From Diplocarpon mali (lineage: Eukaryota > Ascomycota > Leotiomycetes > Helotiales > Drepanopezizaceae), in assembly GCA_024741835.1 (NCBI GenBank), contig JAENRP010000108.1:62001-126000 (forward strand): 64,000 nucleotides of DNA. The letters are read 5' to 3'. Below the pieces are notes generated by a model, which ran no database searches, was not told the DNA's origin, and saw only the letters and a program-made list of their open reading frames with translations. Positions 11,554-23,699 of this stretch are shown piece after piece. The position numbers and the translations under genes are program-made. The number at the start of each line of letters is the position of its first letter. Position 1 is the stretch's first letter.

Positions 11554-12794
11554 AGTCCCACTTTCTTGTGCTGCGATCGACGACACGGCTAGCACGGCCA
11601 CACCAATCTCATTTGTCATTTCTCTCTGTTCAACAATGTAGCAGCTTTGCATGAAGGCGTTTTTGGGTTAGGCACTGACACACATACGGGTGGGGTTTGG
11701 GACCAAGCATATTGTGTTTCATGGGTCTAGTCAGGTCTTCAGGTGTTTCTTTTTCCTTTACGGACATCCTTTGACAGCGCTGATGACCAGATGAGGGAGA
11801 GTACACAGGATGAGGTTAGCTTAAGAGCGCTTGCATAGATAGTTTGTAAGGCTATGTTTCTATAGCGAATCCAGGGGCTTATGTCTTTTAATATTCCAAT
11901 TTGAACTTCGACTGATTATTCGCTATGCCTTTGGCTTATGATTTGAAGCCTGCATCCGTATTTGGGAGATTCTCATAGACACCGTGGGCTCTGGGTAATT
12001 TTTAACCTAGGAAATAAACGTTCCTCTACGTCTCTAGTCTCATCTCTACACTGCTAGTTTCTGAACAGCTTAGCCAAACGCCGGCGCAAAAATCATTCAT
12101 ACTCTTGATCATAGATAGTATCACGAAATTTATATTTATCGGAAGTTCTACGTGGGAAAGAATCAAGAGGACTTGTTGGACCATGCTTATATTGGTTTAT
12201 GGCTCTGTGAAATTTTTGAACAGGGTGGGGAAAGTGATATTAAGCCAGAATTTAATGGTCTCAAACATATACAAGTGTCACTTGAATGAAATCCATCCGG
12301 CTGCGACAAGTGGAAGAATTTCTTCACATATCAGGTCGCAAAAGTGATAGCTACCTGATCAAGGCATGAAAGACGCGGAGCCCATTTTACTACAGCTCGT
12401 TTTGCTGTAGAAACAAATGCCTTCTTTCATAGCCTGGCAGAGATGATTGAGGATAATAAATAAATCTCTGAATCGAAAGACAAGCCTTGCATTGAAATAT
12501 GATAACAACAATCATCCGCTGCGTGGTTTGGCAGCCATATGAATCATGATCTATATCAGGTTTCTGATTACCGAGTCATGCATTGCCTCCTCGGCAAGCC
12601 CCCGGAGCGAAACACCAAAAATCGAAATCATCCCAAAATCCCATGATTTGCTTACGGTCCGTTTACGAAAAGGATGCAACGCAATGAAAAGAATCTATAG
12701 TGAAATCAGTACTTCTCAAACTCTTGGATGTCCTCGGGAAGAAGTTTACGTTCAGAGAGGCATCCTTCCTAATCAAACTTCATACTTCAGAATT
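11554..12794. other. 3' flank of the FHA gene; no gene seen
   Basis: This holds the 3' UTR of the FHA gene followed by AT-moderate intergenic DNA. Open frames at 12105-12347 and 12546-12812 show no domain or codon structure that I recognise. Confidence 0.45.
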
Positions 12795-12807
12795 AAAAAA
12801 GCAAAAA
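12795..12807 (-). terminator. RNA polymerase III terminator of tRNA-Ile
   Basis: On the minus strand, runs of five and six T residues begin 6 nt after the tRNA 3' end, the normal stop signal for Pol III. Confidence 0.75.
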
Positions 12808-12812
12808 GATGA

Positions 12813-12886
12813 TGATCACTACGAGGGTCGAACTCGCGACCTTGGCGTTATTAGCACCACGCTCTAACCAACTGAGCTAAGCGATC
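12813..12886 (-). tRNA. tRNA-Ile (anticodon AAT), no intron
   Basis: A 74-nt cloverleaf is complete. The acceptor arm GATCGCT pairs with AGTGATC (one G-U), and the discriminator is A. The D arm is GCTC/GAGC and the anticodon stem TGGTG/CGCCA, with loop CTAATAA and anticodon AAT at 12850-12852. The T arm is GCGAG-TTCGACC-CTCGT. The CCA end is not encoded, as expected in eukaryotes. Oligo-T follows at the 3' side. The gene lies about 2.7 kb from the edge of the retrotransposon island. Confidence 0.97.
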
Positions 12887-13829
12887 ATTGATCAATGACG
12901 CAGGGTCATACTCATAATATACATTATGTTCGATACACAAACACATTCTGTTAAATACTATATAGGATCAAGTTAGATCACACTTTGAGATTTGGAATTG
13001 TGTGGGAATCGGAAGAGTGGGGTAGGGTGGATAGGACTTTGGGTGTGTGTGTAGAGTAGAGGGCTGGAAGGTAGAGCGAGGTCGGAGACGAAGCGAGAAC
13101 AACAACAGCCTTGAATGGACACCTGTCAATACTGCCTCTCGCTTATCGAAAAATAGTATTTTCCATTTCAGAGAGTACTACATGTCAACAAACCAATATT
13201 TCCAACGTTTTCTGTGACGTAGAGCATCATCAAATTCTCAAGCATATTGTGTTTCGTAACCGATTGCGGCTCGGCTTTGTGATTAGGGCGCAGTGAGTGC
13301 GAGGATACGAGCTCTGAGACTGCCATTACCAGTTGGCGCACTTACAAAGGCACGAGTTTGTACTAAGTTAAATATAGAGGGTAAATTAAAAGTAGGACAG
13401 CGCATTTAGAAAAATAGACGTGAATTGGTAATTTACGAATGGTATTATACAGACTAGATACATTCTGCATAGACAGCCGAATATTGCAGCCAGATCACAT
13501 TGTAGAACCCCCTCTCAACTCCCCGATTTAATTGAGAAGCGGAGCTTTCCCCGAATAGCTGATTTTCTAATGTGTAGAGTAGCAAGAGAAGACATAGAAA
13601 ACATGTATCAGAGCCCTTCGTACCCCCTCTAAAGTAGATCAAAAAACTGCCGTCATCTCCGAAATTTTCCTCGCCGGATAAGCCAGAAGGTCGTCTTTGC
13701 CACCAGTCACTGATTGAGCTTATCAGTAGTCCCAAGTAGCAAGGGGTTTAACGATCGAGAAAGTGCACGGTGCGTGGAAAGCAGGAGTCTCAACGCCATA
13801 AATTGGTGCTCGACCTTCTCAGATGCTAG

Positions 13830-14126
13830 TCACGATCAGCTTTTTTCAACAATTCATTCGAGGAAAGGCACTGTACCTTTAGAACTGAGTCTATCGAAAA
13901 TATCAGATATATAGCTAGTGTCCAGATACAAGATCTGCAGGAGTTATCACCGGACGAGTGCGACAGAATGTATCTGCTCGGGAGTCAGATATCTTGCTGT
14001 CTGGAAGACGAGATACCGCAGGATTCTCGCGAGGTTATTCTTGGCCACATTAAGTGCCATGAGAGGATTTTTTCCGACTACTCCTGCCATGGTACGGAAC
14101 TAGGCGAAAGTGTTGATGTACTGTAG
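13830..14126 (+). pseudogene. Unidentified coding-like open segment (98 codons), possible exon relic
   Basis: A frame open from a stop at 13,827 to a stop at 14,124 has an acidic, helical, protein-like composition (Asp/Glu, Leu, Ile, several Cys and His) unlike the flanking frames. It contains no early ATG. It may be an internal exon or relic of a gene now lost. I do not recognise it, and chance is not excluded. Confidence 0.2.
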
Positions 14127-15465
14127 GGGCATTATACTCCTATGCAGAGAGATATGCGCCTGGTTAAGATAAGTCTTCCTTGGCATAGATAGTGCCCAGG
14201 ATTCTAGCAATAGTAGTTGATTGAGGCTTCGAGAGCGCAGCATGGACGCGTACTCTATGAGCCACTGTTCAGCCTACGTATCTAGAGTATTTTCATCTTC
14301 GAAACAAAGATGGAAACAGAACCTTTGGCAATAAAGGACTTTCTCTTTGCCTCATGGTTGTCATCTTGATCATAACTTGGTTCTCTGGGCCAAAGCTACT
14401 CCAGTCTTCCTGCGAGCAAAGCACAAAGTTTAGTAGCACGGGGCAGTCAACCAACACCATCGGTAACCAACAATTATTTTTCAAGCTCCGCAAGCTTTGT
14501 CCGAGGTGGCTAATATCTTGAACGAAATAACATTTCTCTTCAGAGAGGATAAATACTTTACTCATGATTAGCGAGAAGTGTATTAAGCTCGAGCTTGCAC
14601 ATACACACATGTATCGGCCTCAGTCAGTTGATTTTCTTCCTGACACTTGATCTCACAAAGCCCCTTGTATTTCAGATATGGACCACAGATTACAGCAGAT
14701 TTGAAGTATCTTACTCATTAGTTGCCAAATACACGACTGTATGTACTGATTGTCCTTGACTCCTTTTTCGAACCCAACATCAATGACGAGTCCAGGCTTT
14801 TCTCTCATATCTTACAGATTTCCTCACGGGGTATCTGATTTTATGTTTCATAACTCTATCCGAAATCCCGGCCACAATTCAAAAGAGAGAAAACTGAATC
14901 CTACAGAGGAGCCTTCAGCTCTCTCTTGACGGCATAAGGCGGAGGAGAGAGCATATGTTCCGTTTCGGGGCTGCTGAAGGCTGTGTCGGGCTCCTCTTCT
15001 TGATGAAACTATACAGTGACCATTCATTTTTAGATCATATTAGAGCTAGGTCAATCGCATTTCATTTTCCACTCGGATTTGACATGAAAGAAAGGTGATA
15101 TATCCGTGGAACCCAGTGATTAATATCTCTGTTAGACGATATACATCCAGATTCAGATCTTCGGCGACAGTTCTATGGAATAGTACTCAAAATACCCAAT
15201 TGCTCGGCTACTCTATTCGAGTAGCAGTCAGCTAGAATAGCAGGATTAAAAATGGAGTTGGATAGAGGAAAGTATCACTAACCAAACTAGTATCTGAACG
15301 AATTTATTTTGAAGGAACTTGTTTGAACACCCTGAAAATGAGAAATGTAAAAGAGCTCGTCTACTAGCTAGATAGAGAATTAATCAGTGCTAGTGTTTGC
15401 TTTAAAAGTAAAAACGTTTACCAATCATTTTAAGTAGAAGTATGAATTCGATTCCCAAGGTCTCC

Positions 15466-15524
15466 TATCGCGATAAGCTCTCATTGCGAGAGCGTTACCG
15501 CTCCGCGTCTCGCTCCCGCAACCT
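15466..15524. repeat. G+C-rich inverted repeats next to the island edge
   Basis: The segment contains CTCTC-attgc-GAGAG, immediately followed by a GCGAGAGCG half that is imperfectly complementary to the downstream CGCTCC...TCTCGC. It is far richer in G+C than both neighbours and begins about 70-120 bp before the left LTR of element A. Function is unknown; a short structured RNA or the remnant of another repeat are possible. Confidence 0.4.
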
Positions 15525-15588
15525 TAATCTAAGAGCTGGGACCTTACCCGATTAGGCGCCTACTTAGTCACTAGGTACTACTTTGATA

Positions 15589-15593
15589 CTACT
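15589..15593. repeat. Target site duplication of Gypsy A, left copy (CTACT)
   Basis: CTACT precedes the left LTR and is repeated at 37,602-37,606 directly after the right LTR. Confidence 0.93.
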
Positions 15594-15887
15594 TGTAACG
15601 GCGGAAGCAAGGCACAAGTCGATAAAGTCACTAAGATCAAGGCTGCCAAATCATATAGAATTCAAAGCTAAGGAGTATATATAAAGTAGGAAGCCTTCTT
15701 TCTAATATGCTCTCCTTAGCCTATAACTCCTAGAAGTCGATTTCTATTAATAAGTTATATTCTATTTACTAAAGGAAAGGTATAGTAAAGGTGCGGCGTA
15801 TCTATTGTATTAGTCTATTTTGCCTTTGTTTCTACTTAGATAGTTCTTATGCTTTTATTGCGACTATAGTATAATTATGCTATAATA
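15594..15887 (-). repeat. 3' LTR of Gypsy A (left copy)
   Basis: 294 bp, begins TGTAACGG. Its outer (left) 60 bp retain C/G at all ten positions where they differ from the right copy, whereas its inner (right) end is mostly T/A. Confidence 0.93.
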
Positions 15888-15890
15888 TTA

Positions 15891-15906
15891 CCCCCCCCCT
15901 TTTAAG
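15891..15906 (-). promoter_or_regulatory. Polypurine tract of Gypsy A
   Basis: On the minus strand CTTAAAAGGGGGGGGG lies three bases from the 3' LTR, the expected plus-strand primer site. It fixes the orientation of the element. Confidence 0.8.
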
Positions 15907-15949
15907 AAGCGAGGTGCCCTTATCTTAACCTATTCTTAGATAAAATTAT

Positions 15950-17440
15950 ATATAATCTTATTTTTAGCCCTATTAATAAAGCCCTTTATCTTTTCGTTTG
16001 TCGGATCACCTTTAGTATAGATAGTCTTGATAGCGGTCTTGACTAGTTCGTTTAAGTTGTCGAATGTGCTAATAAGCTTTCTATTGTATAGATCCTTAAG
16101 ATCGTATTATTATTATTAGTTTTTGCATATCTATTCTAGCTAATCTATTTAGTTTGACTTCTATCGTTTGGCAAAGGTGCTAGTGGTAGTAGTAGGGGTA
16201 GCCTTCCTCTTTTATATAATAGCATAAGTGGCGACTTGCTATTATAGCTTATTATTCTTATTTTGCAATATCTTAAGCTTTAATGCGTCTTCCTTTACTT
16301 TAGCTTATAGGGTTTTCAATTTGCGAGATTATTTATTAAGGTTGTTATAGAGGCGATTGAACTCGACTGCTTTAGATAATATAATAAAGACTATATAGTC
16401 ACCTTATATAAAAGTTCCTCCTTTAGCCTTAATCTTTGCAACCACTTTATTGATATTAGTAAGTAGGCGTTCCTTGCTTTATGTAGCTTTTATAACTATC
16501 TTTTAAATGCGCTATTTAAAGGCTTTGAATCTAGTAGGCCTTAGGTTAACCTATATCTCGCCTTAGTTAGAGATATTTTAGTATAGCTATCTTTAAAGGT
16601 TGTTCCTTAAGAGTCTTAACTTACTAAGTTATAACTCTTTAATTATTATACTATCTTTCCTCTTTATTAGCGTGCTATTCCTCTTTATCTTAATAAGTAT
16701 AGGTCGGTTATCTTTATTATTTTTATTCTTTGACTTATTATAGAGCCAGTCGAGAGGGACCTTTTTACTAGGGATAGCGCTATTTTTAAATAGGAAGGGG
16801 GTTAGGGTCAGCGTTAGTAAGGCAGTAGGTTTATTATCTTCATTTGTAAATAGGAGGGGCGTTAGTAATAGCAAGGCTATAGGTTTATTATCTTTATTGC
16901 TCTTAAATTTGCTATTTGTATCACTTATAGCTAGGAGGGAAGAGGTATTTCTAGCTAGCCTAGTTAGTATTATAAGTTGGTCGTCTATTAGCCGTTAGGC
17001 GAGGGCAGCTTATATAGGGTCCTCCTCTATTAAGAAGGCTATAGCGTTATTAATACTAATTATAAAATCGTCTTATATATTAAGGGAGTCGATAGGTGCA
17101 ATAGCAGGCGTAGTAGTCTCGTTATTAAAGGGAAGGAGGTTATTCGTTAGTTCGCTTATAGTAATAGTTGGTTAAGTAGTTTAGTTTAATAATATAATAT
17201 ATAGTAATAGGGCGGTAGGTTAAAAGAGTAAGTTAATTAATTTATAAAAGCAAAGCGAAGGTAGTAGGAAAAAGAAGTATTTATAAGGAAATAGATCTAG
17301 GCAGAAGTACTAGTATAAAACTAAGAATAAAGGAATAGAATAGTAAAGAATAGTAAGTAGTAAGGCAGTGAATTATAAGAATAGTTTAAAGGGAAGGTAG
17401 TCTTTATTATACGTTTTAAATAGGTGCATTAGTATCTAGC
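15950..17440 (-). pseudogene. Gypsy A extra frame downstream of pol (coiled-coil protein relic)
   Basis: After the chromodomain tail, the minus strand still carries about 1.4 kb of decoded protein-like sequence before the polypurine tract, interrupted mainly by RIP-type stops. It reads as an acidic helical part (about 17,160-16,900), a Ser/Leu/Lys-rich middle including the open frame 16,629-16,874, and a Lys/Leu/Gln-rich stretch with heptad-like spacing (about 16,390-16,190) suggesting a coiled coil. Position corresponds to that of env or other accessory genes, but no transmembrane or envelope feature was seen. Function is unknown. Confidence 0.5.
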
Positions 17441-17529
17441 GCTTTATTCCTAGTTTCTATTAAGGTTGAATTATTATAAGGGTATCTACTATTATCGCTA
17501 GTGCGTTTAGTAATAACCTTTATTCTTAA

Positions 17530-17800
17530 GAGTATTATTTAATAGGTAGTCTAAGTCGAGTTCGTCTTTAAAGGCGGCTTTTAATTAGGTCTATAATCTC
17601 GCTAAGGGCCTAAGGGTGTCGGGGTAGTTAGAGTGGAACTTCTTAAGTAGTATAGCCGCGTTCTTGAAGTTGCTAGTAGGGTACTATTAATTATTAGGAT
17701 CCTATCCTACCTAGCTGACTTTATAATAGAATTGCTTTTATTATATATTAAATACTAAGATTTAGTCGACTTCCTATTCTAAATAGGTATTAATAATAAT
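17530..17800 (-). pseudogene. Gypsy A chromodomain and C-terminal tail
   Basis: The minus-strand reading shows a chromodomain-like core (EVD-x-IL...FYYKVS-VG-DPNN--YP-SNF) followed by the usual tail with HSNYPDTL. Several Trp and Arg codons now read as stops, consistent with RIP. Chromodomains of this type direct integration to heterochromatin in chromoviruses (family knowledge). Confidence 0.75.
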
Positions 17801-17879
17801 AGGTTCTGCTAATAGGTTAATCTGCTTAGGTAAGGGGTTATTAGCGGCTTTCCTTAGTCTATTAGTATAGAAGATATTA

Positions 17880-19225
17880 TATATTCGATAGGATAAAGGT
17901 AGGTCTACCTTATAGGAGTAGTAGACTAGACTAATGATTTTAAAAGGGCCTATAATAGGGAAGTCGAGCTTATCAAAGGGTTAGTCTATTTTTTAAGCTC
18001 TCTTTATAATATATACTAGGTCTCTTAAGCCGAAGTCAAGTTAGTATTACTTTTTATTTGCTTATTTGGATTATCTCTCTTAAGCTACTAGTATAGATTC
18101 TTAGGCAAACTGGACTGCTTTATTGATTCTTCTGGCCTATACTTGCGCTTCTTCCCTATTTAGCTTCTCTTAAGGGTTTAAGTGCTTAGTAGTATAGGCA
18201 GTTTAGTTAAAATCTAAGTAGGGTTTATAGCTATAATTAACTATAGAAGGAGAGAGGCTAGTTGACTCGTTCGGGTAAGCGGCGCTGGCGGTATTTATAG
18301 TAGGGAGTAAGTTGGCCTAATTATCTTAAAAGTGGTTAATAAAGGGGTATAGTTATATATCGATTATCTAGTTAATAATCTCAGTCTATCTGTCTATCTA
18401 AGTGTATTTAGAGGTCGATAGCTAGAGCTTAACTTGCGCTAGCGTCGATAGCTTATTTATAAAGTCGGAGATAAACTAAGATCCTTAGTTGCTAATAATA
18501 GTAAGAGGGCTCCCTTTAAACCTCTAGATATATTAGTAAAATAAGGAGGCAGCAGTTTGCGCAATAGCCTTCTTTATTATTAATAGGTAGATATGCCGCT
18601 TAAAGAGTCAGTCAACTATAATAAATATAGTATTATAGCTATTGCTAGTAGTGTAACGACACAGAACCGCCGAAGTGCGAGATCAAGTATGGGAGCAAGA
18701 AGTGGTGCAAAAGGCGTATTCTATAGGTCTAATACGAAGGAAACGAAGAAGTTAGAGAGCCCTCCCTATAGGAGAGCCCTTCTCCCTTATATACATCAGC
18801 AGCTTAAGGCTCTTTGCCCATTCACGTGATATTATGCAAGAATATCCTTTTGCACCTTCGGGGTCGATTCGAAATAACCCTGCATCGAATCGAGATTGCA
18901 AAACCTTAAAACGCCGTAAACGCCGTACTCCTGGGTAATTGCATCAGTTGGGGGTGCAGCCGTTACAAGTAGATCTAAGAGTATAGAAGTCTATAGATAG
19001 GTTATCCTATATATATAAAGGGATAGGTAGTAGTTTAAGGAATCTTAGCGTCTTATCTTAAGGTTTATATAAACGTTAGCAGTTATAATAGTTAGCGATA
19101 TACCTCTTTATATCGCAGTAGTATATAGGCTATTAGTAGTAGTATTAAAGGAATTGTATAGTCTTAGTTCTACTAAGGTAAGCTATCGATATATTATTAT
19201 AGATTTAGTAAAGTAGGTAGGTATA
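17880..19225 (-). pseudogene. Gypsy A integrase, split by a solo LTR
   Basis: The N-terminal zinc-binding (H2C2) region is decoded near 19,060-19,220, with the usual RTKTIQ-L and a CxxC reading C-x-x-C in degraded form. The core follows, interrupted at 18,652-18,967 by the solo LTR. It then resumes to a C-terminal part with TEIIN and PFINHF-DN near 18,330-18,420, ending LSPSIVNYSYKP. The match to Ty3/Gypsy integrases is clear despite stops. Confidence 0.8.
18647..18972 (-). mobile_element. Solo LTR of the Gypsy B family in Gypsy A, with TSD AGTAG
   Basis: The LTR is 18,652-18,967 (316 bp), flanked by AGTAG at 18,647-18,651 and 18,968-18,972. It is the reverse complement of the B LTRs and ends TGTAACG...CGTTACA. 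The 9 bp beyond 307 come from a tandem duplication of aaacgccgt at 18,909-18,926. It is nearly free of RIP, unlike the surrounding A sequence, so it arrived or was reduced to a solo copy late. Confidence 0.93.
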
Positions 19226-19299
19226 GAGATTGTCCGGTTTTTTAGGAACTACTAGCCTTCTGTTGTATAAGAGTAGTCCATCCTTTAATAGGATCTAAG

Positions 19300-20720
19300 G
19301 AGTCTCTTTTCTAATAGCTTTCTCTTACTTTAGTTGCAGCGACTTATAGGTTTAGTTAGCATTAAGGACTTCTTTTATTATTTAGAAATTGTTAATAGAA
19401 GAGCGTTCCTTAGGTATTATAAGGTTAATTAGAGCTATTATAAGACGATCCTAAATAATACTAGCTAGGTTAAGAAGCTAATAGGTTCTCTTAGCTTCTC
19501 TTACGGCTTTTTAAGTAGGCGTGAGTTTGTCTTTCTATAATAGTATATTAGCTATTATATTCTCCTTTTTAAAGCGATAGGTAATCTGGTAATTATATCT
19601 TAAGAGTATATCTATTTATCGGATTTATTATTTATTAAAGAGTTTTTTAATTCTAAAGTACTTTAAAGCCTTATAATTGGTAATTATTAAAAAGCTTAAT
19701 ATACTTTGCAACTCTACGTCCTATTCTTTTAAAGCTAGTATAACTGCTAGTATCTCTTTATTATAGATTTTATAGTATAATTCTACATTTTATAATTCTT
19801 TAAAGAAGAAGGCGATAAGATACTATTATTTATTATCTTTGTCTTTTTAATTAAGTACTTCGGCCGCTGCTAGGTCTGAGTAGTCGGTCTCGATCCTTAT
19901 TAGTTAGTGGTTTTTAAAGTATAGTAAGGTAGGTGCGTTTAATAGCTGCTTCTTTAATTATTTAAATGCATCTTATTATTCCTTAGTTAAGACGAACGTT
20001 AGGCTAATCTCCTTTATTATTAGCTGATTAAAGGGGCGCGCAATTCGATTATAAACTTTAATAAATCTCTAATAGAAGTTGCAGAATCCTAAGAATAACT
20101 GCACTTATTTCTTTATTAATAAGAGGGTCTATTCTTTAATAACCTTAACCTTAATAGGGTCGACTTATACTCCTTAGTTAGTAATAATAAACCTTAGGAA
20201 TCTAATGCTAGTAACTTCGAATTCGCACTTCTTAATATCGATTTATAAGTTAGCCTTGCGTAGTCTTTCTAAGACCTATCTAATATATTATTAGTACTCT
20301 TCTTTAATTTTCGAGAAGATTAAGATATTATTAATATATATAAAGTAAAAGTTGTTTAAGTATTCTATTAAGATAGTATTAATATACTACTAAAAGGTAG
20401 CTAAGCTATTATATAATTTAAAAGGGAGTACTACTAGTTTAAAGGAGCTATACCTTATCTTAAAGGCTGCTTATATTATAGAGTTAGGGTCTATTAGGAT
20501 ATAGTAAAACGTATAGTAGATATTGAGCTTTATAAAGAGCGTTGTATTCCTAAGTCGGTTAAGGGTTTCTATAATTAAAGGGAAGAGGTACCGGTCTTTT
20601 TTAATAAATCTATTTAACTCTTAATAGTTAATATAAAACCGTAGGCCGCCTTTAGGTTTTTTTACAAATAGGATAGGCGATAAGAAGGTAGTATTAGACA
20701 GTTATATAAATCCCTTCTTT
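19300..20720 (-). pseudogene. Gypsy A reverse transcriptase and RNase H
   Basis: The RT core begins near 20,690 with LFVKKPKGGLRFYINY, passes LFIKLNIYYTF and IRYSSFKLVVLPF, and reaches FIYINNILIFS near 20,310 (degraded form of YxDDILIFS). RNase H follows down to about 19,500, with a TDHQALK-type segment near 19,680. The catalytic Asp pair now reads Asn-Asn, one of many inactivating changes. Confidence 0.82.
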
Positions 20721-21849
20721 AGATTATTTATAAGGTATTCCCTTATCTTCTTAAGTTCAGGCTTGCTTATTTTATATAAGTAGGCGGTTTTTATTATTAA
20801 TAGTAGTCTTTTAAACTCGATCTTATAATTAATTGGCTGCAATAGAGGTAGCGTATTCGCAGCGCTTTTAAAAAAGCATATAGCTAAGTTATAAAAGAAG
20901 GGTAGTAACTTAGCGCGTAACTCGTAGGCCTTTTAAGGTCTTAGAGCATTATGCTTACTAAGCGCGTTGGGTTCTTTCTCTTCTATTATATAAATTAGGA
21001 TCTAGTCTATTCCTAAGTCTAGTAGGCGAATAATAGCTTTGCATCAAGTTTGGATATAAGGGGTTCTTTTATCTCTTTTTTTAAAGAGGTGATCCAGTTC
21101 TATAAGTATAACCGACCTAATCTTAGTATTAGTCTAATAGAGGCTAACTTTAAAGGCTAGTCTTAAGATTATTAATATATTTATACTTATTAGTTAAAGG
21201 GTATTAATATTAAGTTCTTCTTTTTATTATTTGTAATTAGCTAAGTAGGTATCGAAGTCCTATATTAGCATATCCTTAGACTTAGTTAGGAGGTCTTTAA
21301 GAGCTTTCGGCGGTCTAAGGATACTAGTCTTATTAAGCTATTGCTGGTCTTTCTAATCGGTATCCTATTGATTTAATTAATAAACGTCAGGCTAATATAG
21401 CTTCTTCCTTTTGCAATTGATAATTATATCTTATTTAATTAGCCACTTACAACTTAAGATTATATCGTATAAGCTTAAGTTGGCGGCTAAAAAGAACTAT
21501 CCTTTAAAGTCGTATTTATCGATTGTAATATCTATTTGTATAACCTATCGAATAGCCTTATTAGGTTGTCTATCAAATCCTTATAAAGGGATCGGTCTCT
21601 TAAGGTAGTAAGTTAGTAGCTTTAATTATATAGTTAAGGAGGGGAGTATCTTACGATTGATAATTCTTAAGGCATTAGCCCTATAGTCTATTAGGGCTAT
21701 TAGGTCAGTATAGCGCCCTTTCTAATAGAGTTAGCATTAGGTTATGAATTGCTAGCCTCCAATTAGCTTAGATAGGTCGACCGATTCCTAGTATTAATTG
21801 CGCTTTAAGAGTAATACTTGAAATCCTAAAGCGATTCGTTTCCTAATTC

Positions 21850-23135
21850 CTTTATATTATCTATTATCCTAGCGTTATTCTCTGATTTATTATAGCCTTT
21901 CTTTATTAGTATAATCTTATATTATTTAAGGCAGTCTTAGTTATAGTGCCCTTTTTATCTATACTTATAGCAAGTATCATTAGTCTTTAAAGTTCAGTTA
22001 TAAAGGGCGTATTTATTATCTTTAAGTCCTAAAGGTCTAAGGGTAGTATTTAATTCCTTTTAAGGACGGCTTAAGGCTCGTTTATAGCGTATAGGTCCTA
22101 TTTATTAAGAGGTAAAGGAGGGCCGATTAGAAGTTTTAACCTAATACTCATTTCAGTTAGAGCGTTATAATAAGAGGTAGAGTTATCGGTTCTCCTTATT
22201 TATAAACTATTCGGCTAAGTCTTTAAGGTAATCGAACTTTCGATTAGAGAGTTGCTTTAGTAAAGACACTTTTACCTTATCTTAAAGCGCCTTATATTAA
22301 TTATTAATTGACTTCCTTAGTTTAAAAGCTAGTCTATAGAAGTCGGCTTAAAAGGCTATAAAGAGGGTATTTCCCTATTTAAGCTTTATCTAATCGTCTT
22401 TAGCTATCTATCGCTCGGTTTCTTTACTAACTCTATAGGCCTTTTATAAGATTTGGAACAGCTGCGCAGCTATCTTAATTTATCTAATAGATTCTTTTAT
22501 AAGCCAATCTTAAATTAAGCTTTAAGCGTCCCTTATTATTAAACTAGTAGTATATGCTAAGGCAACCGATTTATTAAGGAACTTTATATAATTAACCTTT
22601 ATCTTCTACTATATATTAAAGATCTAGTCCTCGACCTTTATATCCCTTTTACTTAAAAAGGGGTTCGGATCCTTAATCTTTACTAAGTAGACCTAGTGAC
22701 TAGGTTTAAGGGTTCGATTCTATCCTTTAAAGTCAAGGGTATTAAAGTAGGGTTCCCTTTCGATAGGCTATTTAAGCTAAGCGGTAGGGGGATCTCTATA
22801 GGGATTTTCGAAGAGAGGTCGGCTTTATAGAGTAAGGGTAGTCGGCTAGCTAATTGAGTTTGTATATTATTGCTCTTCTATTAAGTTCTTTTAGTATACG
22901 CTAGTCTCTTAAGTTGTTTTAAGCTCTTCTTACAATTATATAATTATAAATGCGGTCGCTTCCTTCATCTTTTAAATGTAATTATAAAAACTTTAAACTA
23001 TTGAATCTTATTATTTAATATATTAGTAGTAGTATTCTATTAAGCGTTCCTCTATTATTAGTCGATCCTTATATATAGTAGATCTCTTGCCTGCTTTAGT
23101 TTAAAACCTTAGTAATATAAAGAAGTCGTCTCTTT
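21850..23135 (-). pseudogene. Gypsy A gag with zinc knuckle
   Basis: Near 21,915-21,965 the minus strand reads CYKYR-KGHYN-DCLK, a CCHC zinc knuckle with its second Cys changed to Tyr. Upstream (22,000-23,135) lies gag-like helical sequence with many RIP stops. Element B was inserted just upstream, separating gag from its leader at 36,755-37,307. Confidence 0.65.
23131..23135. repeat. Target site duplication of Gypsy B, left copy (TCTTT)
   Basis: TCTTT is repeated at 36,750-36,754 after the right LTR. Confidence 0.92.
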
Positions 23136-23442
23136 TGTAACGGCTGCACCTCTACTTGGTACAATTACCTAGGAGTACGGCGTTTTAAGGTTTTGCAATC
23201 TCGATTCGATATAGGGTTTTCTCGAATCGACCCTAAAGGTGCAAAAGGATATTCTTATATAATATTATGTGAACGGGCAATAGAGCTTTTAGCTGCTATG
23301 TATATAAGGAAGAAGGGCTCTCCCTTAAGGAGGGTTCTTTAACTTCTTTATTTCCTTTATATTAGACTTATAGAATACGCCTTTTGCACTACTTCTTACT
23401 CTTATACTTAATCTTATACTTCGGCGGTTCTATATTATTATA
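23136..23442 (+). repeat. 5' LTR of Gypsy B
   Basis: 307 bp, begins TGTAACGG. Its inner end is RIP-mutated at all 11 positions that differ from the end of the 3' LTR. Confidence 0.93.
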
Positions 23443-23699
23443 TTAAATGAAGAAGTTCTTCTTTACTAAGGACGGCTTTTAATAATATCCTACCCCTTTT
23501 GAAATTCGATTTGCGGTTGTTTCGACTTTCGATAGAGTCAGGATCTTAGAGATCTCTTAGATAAACTAGGAGCTTAAGTGTAGCTTATTAATTAGTATAA
23601 TTAAGGAACGCTTTTATTAGCCGGATTTTCTTAACTACTCCTTTTGTAAAAGTGCTATAGGTAGAAGTTAGGAGAGCACTATATTATTAGAACTCTTTT

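Larger units (their letters stand above)
12887..15588. other. Intergenic DNA between tRNA-Ile and the transposon island
   Basis: A purine-rich patch (about 13,010-13,100) is followed by DNA of ordinary composition and no recognised gene. Short frames on both strands lack domains. One coding-like frame is listed separately (13,830-14,126). The final 170 bp before the island are G+C-rich with inverted repeats. This is the host side of the insertion site of element A. Confidence 0.45.

Noticed and set aside
15430..15524. tRNA-like words (TTCGATTCCC) near the island edge
   Set aside because: No cloverleaf could be drawn on either strand; the A-box and anticodon arm are missing.
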